Shown here: piece after piece, positions 1 to 4,526 of the stretch
Position numbering within the stretch: position 1 is the stretch's first letter
Layout: each line of letters starts with the position of its first letter
Assembly (NCBI GenBank): GCA_964501265.1
Contig: CAZCSK010000077.1
Coordinates: forward strand, 1 to 6,734
Source: CAZCSK01 sp964501265
GTDB taxonomy: Bacteria; Actinomycetota; CADDZG01; JAHWKV01
Direction of reading: 5' to 3'
DNA: 6,734 bases
Notes under the pieces: model-generated
Database searches by the model: none
The model's input: the letters and a program-made list of their open reading frames with translations, nothing else
What the model was told of the DNA's origin: nothing
Translations under genes and position numbers: made by a program

Positions 1-4
1 TTCC

Positions 5-10
5 GGGAGG
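5..10 (+). promoter_or_regulatory. Ribosome binding site of ftsZ
   Basis: GGGAGG lies six bases before the GTG at 17. It supports that GTG as the ftsZ start over the out-of-frame GTG at 10. Confidence 0.8.
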
Positions 11-16
11 TGGATC

Positions 17-1141
17 GTGGCAGAAGCTCCGCAGAACTATCTTGCACTAATCAAAGTAGTTGGTATCGGTGGTGGCGGTGTGAACGCGGTCAACCGAATG
101 ATCGACGCCGGTCTTCGCGGCGTGGAGTTCATCGCAGTGAACACCGATGCACAAGCACTGTTGATGTCGGACGCCGACACGAAACTCGACATAGGGCGCG
201 AGTTGACGCGCGGGCTGGGCGCCGGCGCGGACCCTGAACTTGGTCGCCAAGCTGCTGAGGCACATCGTGAGGAAATCGAGGAGACGCTGAAGGGCGCCGA
301 CATGGTTTTCATTACTGCCGGAAAAGGCGGCGGCACGGGGACCGGTGGTGCGCCGGTGGTCGCAGAGATTGCAAAGAGCCTTGGAGCACTCACGATCGGT
401 GTCGTCACGCGGCCTTTCGCATTTGAAGGGCGCCGTCGAAGCGTCAATGCCGAGCAGGGAATCATGAAGTTAAAAGACAAGCTCGACAGTCTGATCATCA
501 TTCCTAACGACAGGTTGCTGCAGGTCTGCGACGAAACCACTTCGGTCCTCGAGGCATTTCGGATGGCCGACGAGGTCTTGATGCAGGGCGTGCAGGGCAT
601 CACCGACTTGATCACAAAGCCTGGTCTTATCAACCTCGACTTCGCTGATGTGAAAGCGATCATGACAAACGCCGGTTCATCGCTTATGGGAATCGGAAGC
701 GCGAGGGGCGAAGATCGCGCAGTAATCGCGGCACAAAACGCCATCTCGTCTCCGCTGCTTGAATCCTCGGTGGATGGAGCGAAGGGGATTCTGATTAACA
801 TCGCCGGGTCGAGTGACCTGGGCTTGTTCGAGATCAACCAGGCCGCGACCATCATTGCCAAGTCGGCCCACCCGGATGCCAACATCATCTGGGGAACCTC
901 GATCGAGGATCAGTTGGGTGATGAAGTCCAGGTGACTGTGATTGCTTCTGGATTTGAAAGGCGAGACGCCTCCGTGGTCCCCGCGTCGCAACCGAGTTAC
1001 ATTCCACCGGAGGAGGATCTCGGCATGGACGACGATCTCGAAACATCGGATCGAAGCGTCAGCCATATCTTCGACGCCGAAGCGGAAGCTGAGGATGAAG
1101 ATCTGGACATCCCAAGCTTTCTGCGCAAACCAAACAACTAG
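17..1141 (+). CDS. ftsZ: Cell division protein FtsZ (tubulin-like GTPase)
   Basis: FtsZ is the bacterial tubulin homologue that polymerises with GTP at mid-cell to form the Z-ring. The 374-residue product is complete and of ordinary length for an actinobacterial FtsZ. Seen in order: a glycine-rich nucleotide-binding segment GIGGGGVNAVNRM (16-28), the tubulin signature GGGTGTGGAP (104-113), and the T7 synergy loop NLDFAD (206-211) whose acidic residues complete the GTPase site of the adjoining subunit. An acidic, probably disordered linker follows (about 318-360). The C-terminal peptide DLDIPSFLR (362-370) is the known docking site for SepF and other partners in this family. The GTG start at 17 is chosen because GGGAGG lies at 5-10 and the protein begins just before the first conserved strand. 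It is first in a run of division genes that includes its partner sepF. The promoter lies outside the window. Confidence 0.98.
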   Translation: MAEAPQNYLALIKVVGIGGGGVNAVNRMIDAGLRGVEFIAVNTDAQALLMSDADTKLDIGRELTRGLGAGADPELGRQAAEAHREEIEETLKGADMVFITAGKGGGTGTGGAPVVAEIAKSLGALTIGVVTRPFAFEGRRRSVNAEQGIMKLKDKLDSLIIIPNDRLLQVCDETTSVLEAFRMADEVLMQGVQGITDLITKPGLINLDFADVKAIMTNAGSSLMGIGSARGEDRAVIAAQNAISSPLLESSVDGAKGILINIAGSSDLGLFEINQAATIIAKSAHPDANIIWGTSIEDQLGDEVQVTVIASGFERRDASVVPASQPSYIPPEEDLGMDDDLETSDRSVSHIFDAEAEAEDEDLDIPSFLRKPNN

Positions 1142-1166
1142 GGCCCCCGGCTCCTGGAGAGTTTTC

Positions 1167-1174
1167 AGAAAGGA
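1167..1174 (+). promoter_or_regulatory. Possible ribosome binding site upstream of yggS
   Basis: AGAAAGGA lies 13 bases before the out-of-frame ATG at 1188 and 36 bases before the GTG at 1211. It suggests translation starts upstream of 1211, but the spacing fits neither start well. Confidence 0.35.
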
Positions 1175-1210
1175 TCACTCAGCAGCGATGTCGCGGGGTC
1201 TCTTTCCCGG

Positions 1211-1882
1211 GTGCGAGATCGAATCAGCGAAGCGGCGCAGACCGCCGGGCGCGACCCAAACGACGTGATCTTAGTGGCAGTGACCAAGGGGGTGGAGGTC
1301 TCGGCGATTCGCGAGGCCATCGCCGCAGGGCAGACTGATTTTGGTGAAAACCGAGCGCAGGAACTGTTGGCAAAGGCTCGAGCCATCCAGGAGCCTGTTC
1401 GTTGGCACTTCATCGGCCGGCTCCAGACCAACAAGGTCAAGGACGTGACTGGCTCAGCCTACGCAATTCACTCAATTGATCGTCTCGCCCTTGCACAGCG
1501 GATCGGGCAAACCACACCCGGGCGTGTTCGCGTTTTGCTCCAAGTCAATACGTCGGGGGAGGAGACAAAAGCAGGAGTGGCGCCGCAGGCGGTTCCAGAA
1601 ACGCTTGCAGCAATGCTTGAGATTCAGCATTTGGACCCGGTCGGACTCATGACGATGGGCCCTCATCCGGCCTCCGAGATCGAGCTTCGCGACTGCTTCC
1701 GGCAACTTGCACGTTTGAGGGATCGAGCAGCCCAAGAATTTGGTTCCTCGATTATCCGCCATCTTTCGATGGGAATGAGCCAAGATTACGGGGTGGCCAT
1801 CCAGGAGGGGGCCACCATGGTCCGGATCGGGAGCGCGATCTTTGGTCCCCGAGGGCCCATGCTGCAAGATATGGCGAGTTGA
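1211..1882 (+). CDS. yggS: YggS/PROSC-family PLP-binding protein; N-terminus uncertain
   Basis: This is a pyridoxal-phosphate homeostasis protein, a single-domain TIM barrel of the alanine-racemase fold that binds PLP but has no established catalytic reaction. Numbering from the GTG at 1211, I see VAVTK (22-26) with the expected PLP-binding lysine K26, DFGENRAQEL (43-52), HFIGRLQTNK (66-75), NTSGEETKAG (113-122), GLMTMG (145-150), and the phosphate-binding C-terminal part LSMGMSQDY with VRIGSAIFG (185-212). These are the family hallmarks. The start is uncertain. The in-frame codons before 1211 read GSLSR, which resembles the usual start of helix 1. Yet no ATG, GTG or TTG lies in frame between the ftsZ stop and 1211, and the GTG has no good ribosome binding site. 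An ATG at 1188 is one base out of frame. Family members commonly sit between ftsZ and sepF in Gram-positives. Confidence 0.93.
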   Translation: MRDRISEAAQTAGRDPNDVILVAVTKGVEVSAIREAIAAGQTDFGENRAQELLAKARAIQEPVRWHFIGRLQTNKVKDVTGSAYAIHSIDRLALAQRIGQTTPGRVRVLLQVNTSGEETKAGVAPQAVPETLAAMLEIQHLDPVGLMTMGPHPASEIELRDCFRQLARLRDRAAQEFGSSIIRHLSMGMSQDYGVAIQEGATMVRIGSAIFGPRGPMLQDMAS

Positions 1883-1891
1883 AAGAGGTCT

Positions 1892-1899
1892 AGAGGAAG
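1892..1899 (+). promoter_or_regulatory. Ribosome binding site of sepF
   Basis: AGAGGAAG lies eight bases before the ATG at 1908. It decides that start against the longer in-frame option at 1842. Confidence 0.75.
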
Positions 1900-1907
1900 T
1901 GAGTTCC

Positions 1908-2351
1908 ATGGGAGTTTGGAAAAGAACACTTATGTATCTTGGCCTCGTCGAGGAGGACGAACTCGATGACGATTCCGGCGAACTGGAAGAGTACGCGCCT
2001 GAAAATCCCCCCAGCATCCGCAAGATAAGCAGAGAGGAGTTGTCCAGGGTCCGACCGCTGCATACCGCTCAACCTTTGGGGCAGGTCCACATTATGGCTC
2101 CGACGGCATACGACGATGCTCAAGAGATCGGAGACAAGCTCAAGAGCGGAGTCCCGGTGATCATGAACCTTCAGGGAGTGGAGGACGACACCTTCAAGCG
2201 CCTCACCGCGTTTGCCGCCGGACTAGCTTATGGATTGGGAGGAGACGTTCAGAAGATTTCGCCGCGCCTGTATCTGATAACGCCACCGAACGTTGAGGTT
2301 TCGGCAGAGGACCGACAGCGCTTGAGGCGCGGGTTGTTTAACGAATTCTAG
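1908..2351 (+). CDS. sepF: Cell division protein SepF
   Basis: SepF links FtsZ to the inner face of the membrane. In actinobacteria, which usually lack FtsA, it is regarded as the main Z-ring anchor. The product has 147 residues, normal for the family. Residues 1-13 (MGVWKRTLMYLGL) form a plausible amphipathic membrane-binding helix. An acidic disordered linker (about 14-45) follows, then the SepF core (about 58-133) with the pattern PVIMNLQG (83-90), AFAAGLAYGLGG (101-112) and FAMILY-typical strand RLYLITPPNVEV (120-131). The ATG at 1908 is chosen over an in-frame ATG at 1842, which overlaps yggS. AGAGGAAG at 1892-1899 is well placed, and the resulting protein starts exactly with the membrane helix. 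The gene begins 25 nt after the yggS stop and its stop lies 11 nt before yggT, consistent with co-transcription with ftsZ. Confidence 0.96.
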   Translation: MGVWKRTLMYLGLVEEDELDDDSGELEEYAPENPPSIRKISREELSRVRPLHTAQPLGQVHIMAPTAYDDAQEIGDKLKSGVPVIMNLQGVEDDTFKRLTAFAAGLAYGLGGDVQKISPRLYLITPPNVEVSAEDRQRLRRGLFNEF

Positions 2352-2356
2352 GGAGA
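2350..2356 (+). promoter_or_regulatory. Ribosome binding site of yggT (TTG start)
   Basis: AGGGAGA overlaps the sepF stop codon and lies six bases before the TTG at 2363. It supports a non-ATG start in the frame that encodes the YggT domain. Confidence 0.65.
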
Positions 2357-2362
2357 AAATGA

Positions 2363-2632
2363 TTGCTAAGATTGATCTTGTGCCAGGGGCTGCGTCTATA
2401 CGGCCTCATTATATTTGCGCGGTTCATTCTATCGCTCGTCGCGGCCTTCAAGCCGGGCTGGCAGCCGCCACCCTGGCTCCGGCCGATCCTCGACGCGGTG
2501 TACAGCCTTACCGAACCGCCGCTTCGCGCTCTGCGCACAGTGATTCCTCAACCGGCCGGAATGCCCTTCGACCTTTCCTTTCTAGTCCTTGCAATCCTGG
2601 TAGGAACGATCCTTCCACGGATCCTGTGCTGA
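2363..2632 (+). CDS. yggT: YggT-family small integral membrane protein
   Basis: The 89-residue product has two predicted transmembrane segments, about residues 10-31 and 68-87. Between them lies a short loop rich in proline, with EPPLRALRTVIP (51-62), the most recognisable YggT-family stretch, then PFDLSFLVL (68-76). The molecular function of the family is not settled. It is repeatedly found between sepF and divIVA in Gram-positive division clusters, so a link to envelope or division processes is inferred from position only. The start is TTG at 2363: an in-frame TGA lies immediately upstream (2360-2362), and AGGGAGA at 2350-2356 is six bases away. An ATG at 2359 is in another frame and its product lacks the YggT pattern. 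The gene begins 11 nt after the sepF stop and ends 16 nt before divIVA, so translation of the three is likely coupled. Confidence 0.88.
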   Translation: MLRLILCQGLRLYGLIIFARFILSLVAAFKPGWQPPPWLRPILDAVYSLTEPPLRALRTVIPQPAGMPFDLSFLVLAILVGTILPRILC

Positions 2633-2633
2633 C

Positions 2634-2641
2634 GAGGAGGT
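2634..2641 (+). promoter_or_regulatory. Strong ribosome binding site of divIVA (TTG start)
   Basis: GAGGAGGT is close to a full complement of the 16S rRNA anti-Shine-Dalgarno. It lies seven bases before the TTG at 2649. It fixes the divIVA start and may compensate for the weak initiator. Confidence 0.85.
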
Positions 2642-2648
2642 CAACAAA

Positions 2649-3856
2649 TTGAATCTCACGCCAAGGCAAATACAGGAAAAACAGTTTCACGACGCCTTCC
2701 GCGGCTACAGCCACGAAGAGGTCGACAGTTTCTTGGACGCGGTGGCCGAGGCCTTCGACCATGTTTTTCGAGAGAACCAGTCTTTGCATCATCGTCTTAA
2801 GGAGATGGAAGTGGAATTGACGCAGGCCAAGGGTTCCGAGGACATGCTGAAACGCATGCTTGTCACCGCACAAGAGACCGCCGACAAGGCCGTCCAAGAA
2901 GCCCGCATGAAAGGCCAGTCGATCGAGCAGCAGGCTGCGAGTCACTCGGAGGCTGTGATCGCTGAGGCAGAGAAAAAGGCGCAGGAAATCGTTGTGGACG
3001 CTGTGGCACAGGAGCGCGAGACCCAAGATGCTATTGAGGGGGCCCGTAGATTCGAGCGAGAATACCGGACGCGCCTTCGCGCGTTTATCGAGTCGCAATT
3101 GCGCGTGCTCGATGAAGGGCCGGTGCCGGCGCCCTCAGCTGCCTTGCCTGCGCAGACGCCCTCAGCTGCATCGACTACGCAGGCTATGCCCGCTGCGTCG
3201 GGTGACTCGGCCGAAACTGCCGCTGCGCCCCGCGCGGTCGAACCCACCGCACCCGACGCTCGGAACGCAGTCTCCGAGGTGATGCGTCGCACCGATGCTG
3301 GCCACCTTACTAACGGATCCCCCCCGGCCCCCCCACTTGATTCCGGGGGGTCCGCACCTTCTAGCGCGCGCGGGTCCGTACCTGTTGGAGCTGCTACCCC
3401 CCCGGCCCCCCCACTTGATTCCGGGGGGTCCGCACCTTCTAGCGCGCGCGGNNNNNNNNNNNNNNNNNNNNNNNNNNNNNNNNNNNNNNNNNNNNNNNNN
3501 NNNNNNNNNNNNNNNNNNNNNNNNNNNNNNNNNNNNNNNNNNNNNNNNNNNCCCCCCCGGCCCCCCCACTTGATTCCGGGGGGTCCGCACCTTCTAGCGC
3601 GCGCGGGTCCGTACCTGTTGGAGCTGCTACCCCCCCGGCCCCCCCTGCGGCTGTTATTCGGTTACCGCAAGAGGCTCCCGCTCTCGTTGCGCCTGCGGGC
3701 GAACCAGACGCCAGCCCCCCGAGCCCCATGTCTGATCACGGGGGGTCCGCAGATTCTGGCGCGCGCGAGTCCGTAGGTAAGGCGGCTGCTCCCCCCCCGG
3801 TCCCCCCGAAGGAGGAAGGCCGCTCGATCGATGAACTCTTTTGGGGAGAGGAGTGA
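2649..3856 (+). CDS. divIVA: DivIVA-domain polar/septal scaffold with repeat-rich C-terminus, interrupted by an assembly gap
   Basis: DivIVA (Wag31 in mycobacteria) is a coiled-coil scaffold that binds negatively curved membrane at poles and septa and directs wall synthesis. Residues 1-36 (LTPRQIQEKQF, then GYSHEEVDSFLDAV) are the conserved N-terminal DivIVA module. A long heptad-rich, charged helix follows to about 156. The rest is Ala/Pro/Ser-rich and probably disordered. From residue 225 it contains perfect 26-residue repeats interrupted by 100 N at 3452-3551. Read literally across the N run, the frame shifts and ends at 3776. The frame that continues the repeat (3554 onward: PPAPP, LDSGG, SAPSSAR) stays open to TGA at 3854-3856 and ends in an acidic peptide, SIDELFWGEE. 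I therefore annotate one gene to 3856. True length is unknown because the gap hides part of one repeat plus any number of whole ones. The start is TTG at 2649. Confidence 0.9.
3321..3646 (+). repeat. 78-bp (26-codon) perfect tandem repeat array inside divIVA
   Basis: Copies begin at 3321, 3399 (visible to 3451, then lost in the gap) and 3554, followed by a truncated copy start at 3632-3646. The unit encodes PPAPPLDSGG, SAPSSARGSV, PVGAAT. The visible parts are identical at the nucleotide level, including third codon positions, which points to recent amplification or homogenisation. Each unit holds C7-GG-C7, a 10-base spacer, G6 and an alternating GC run. The unit is a multiple of three, so copy number can change without breaking the frame. 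Confidence 0.95.
3452..3551. other. Assembly gap of 100 N within the divIVA repeat array
   Basis: Exactly 100 unknown bases, a conventional filler length for a gap of unknown size. Continuing the 78-bp period from copy 2 to the copy after the gap needs 23 bases plus a multiple of 78 (23, 101, 179 and so on). One hundred fits none of these, so the N count is not a true length and shifts the literal reading frame. Confidence 0.95.
3716..3793 (+). repeat. Diverged copy of the 78-bp divIVA repeat
   Basis: In the corrected frame this stretch reads PPSPMSDHGG, SADSGARESV, GKAAAP. It aligns without gaps over 26 residues to the perfect unit PPAPPLDSGG, SAPSSARGSV, PVGAAT, and is followed by PPVPP, like the start of a further unit. 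It is an older, degenerate copy, separated from the perfect array by a 23-codon stretch (3647-3715) that does not clearly match. Confidence 0.8.
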
Positions 3857-3871
3857 ATCCCCGAAGTTGCC

Positions 3872-3896
3872 GTAGTCTCATTGAGCGATAGACTGC
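3872..3896 (+). other. Weak hairpin in the spacer after divIVA
   Basis: GTAGTCT (3872-3878) can pair with AGACTGC (3890-3896) through seven positions, one of them a G-T pair, around an 11-base loop. It lies 15 bases after the divIVA stop. No T-tract follows, so an intrinsic terminator is not supported. It may be chance or a processing or attenuation element. Confidence 0.2.
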
Positions 3897-3918
3897 TCGC
3901 CTACTTCTAAAATCTCTC

Positions 3919-3925
3919 AGGAGGG
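3919..3925 (+). promoter_or_regulatory. Ribosome binding site of the 3934-4518 gene (TTG start)
   Basis: AGGAGGG lies eight bases before the TTG at 3934. It is the main evidence for that start, which also places the first membrane helix right at the N-terminus. Confidence 0.75.
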
Positions 3926-3933
3926 CAAGAACA

Positions 3934-4518
3934 TTGGTATCCGCTTCGTTTGCGCTGGTGGTTGTTGCAATACTCACTTTGATCTTTGGTTACGCAGCTG
4001 AACTCGACCCGCTCCTTTTCATATCGATAGCCAGCAGTGTTTTTGCGGGGCTCCTTCTGATCAAGTCCGTGATCGATGATCGAAAGCAAAGTGTGGCCAC
4101 TGCGACTGCCTCATCGGAGACGGCGGCGTGGACTCCACCGGCTGCGACGATGTCGACTTCAGTGATCACACCGGAAGAAGACGAGGAAGAGGAAGAGGAA
4201 GAGGAAGAGGAAGCGGAGGAAGCGGGGCCGGCCCGACGAGCTGTTCGTCCTTCCGCCTCGGCTGCTGGCGCCCGACCCGTCGGTGTGAGCACGCGGCCCA
4301 CGTTAACCAGGGCAACGGCGGCGCGATCAACGCCACGCGGAAAAGCTACGCCTGTGGCTAAGACCAAATCCGCCACCAAGTCCAAGCCCAAGGCCACCGC
4401 GAAGGCCAAACCTGCCGCCAAGCCCAAGGCCACCGCGAAGGCCAAACCTGCCGCCAAGCCCAAGGCCACCGCGAAGGCCAAACCTGCCGCCAAGCCGAAG
4501 GCCAAGCCCAAACGCTGA
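3934..4518 (+). CDS. Unrecognised two-helix membrane protein with acidic block and Lys/Ala/Pro repeat tail
   Basis: I do not recognise this 194-residue protein. Residues about 5-21 (FALVVVAILTLIFGY core) and 27-44 (LLFISIASSVFAGLLLI core) are hydrophobic and look like a two-helix membrane hairpin with a short loop (AAELDP). A polar linker leads to an almost uninterrupted glutamate run (81-96). A basic Arg/Ser/Thr/Ala region follows, then three copies of the 12-residue unit KATAKAKPAAKP (153-188) ending KAKPKR. The tail resembles histone H1-like or AlgP-like Lys/Ala/Pro tails that bind DNA or other polyanions, but this is compositional similarity only. With both termini cytoplasmic, the acidic and basic parts would be cytoplasmic (inference). 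The gene lies 77 bp after divIVA in the same direction and may belong to the same operon. The start is TTG at 3934, preceded by AGGAGGG. Confidence 0.8.
   Translation: MVSASFALVVVAILTLIFGYAAELDPLLFISIASSVFAGLLLIKSVIDDRKQSVATATASSETAAWTPPAATMSTSVITPEEDEEEEEEEEEEAEEAGPARRAVRPSASAAGARPVGVSTRPTLTRATAARSTPRGKATPVAKTKSATKSKPKATAKAKPAAKPKATAKAKPAAKPKATAKAKPAAKPKAKPKR
4183..4212 (+). repeat. GAGGAA hexanucleotide run (five units) coding poly-Glu
   Basis: Five perfect GAGGAA units encode ten consecutive glutamates inside the membrane-protein gene. This is a short in-frame microsatellite that could vary by two residues per slippage event. Confidence 0.9.
4390..4497 (+). repeat. 36-bp tandem repeat (three copies) coding KATAKAKPAAKP
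   Basis: Copies start at 4390, 4426 and 4462. They are identical except for the last base of the third copy (C to G at 4497, a synonymous proline change). The 12-codon period keeps the frame. The array lies at the extreme 3' end of the gene, about 30 bp from the ileS stop codon. Confidence 0.95.
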
Positions 4519-4526
4519 AACGGGGT

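Noticed and set aside
37..888. Long minus-strand open frame opposite ftsZ
   Set aside because: It is a shadow of the ftsZ codon pattern, has no recognisable domain, and overlaps a certain gene.
2359..2652. ATG-started open frame beginning at 2359
   Set aside because: The product has no membrane segments or family pattern, while the overlapping TTG frame at 2363 encodes a clear YggT-like protein.
2508..3098. Minus-strand open frame opposite divIVA
   Set aside because: It lies wholly antisense to the yggT end and the DivIVA coiled-coil coding region and shows no family pattern.
3321..3646. CRISPR array
   Set aside because: The 78-bp copies are contiguous with no unique spacers, and they are codon-periodic inside an open reading frame.
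2649..3776. A DivIVA CDS ending at 3776
   Set aside because: The end arises from reading through 100 placeholder N in the wrong frame. The repeat peptide continues in a different frame to 3856.
3881..3913. Promoter before the membrane-protein gene (TTGAGC and TAAAAT)
   Set aside because: The hexamers are 21 bases apart, too far for a standard sigma-70 type promoter, and the -35 match is only four of six.
3990..4511. Minus-strand Ala/Gly/Leu-rich repeat open frame
   Set aside because: It is the complement of the Lys/Ala/Pro repeat and poly-Glu codons. The hydrophobic repeat is a reading artefact.
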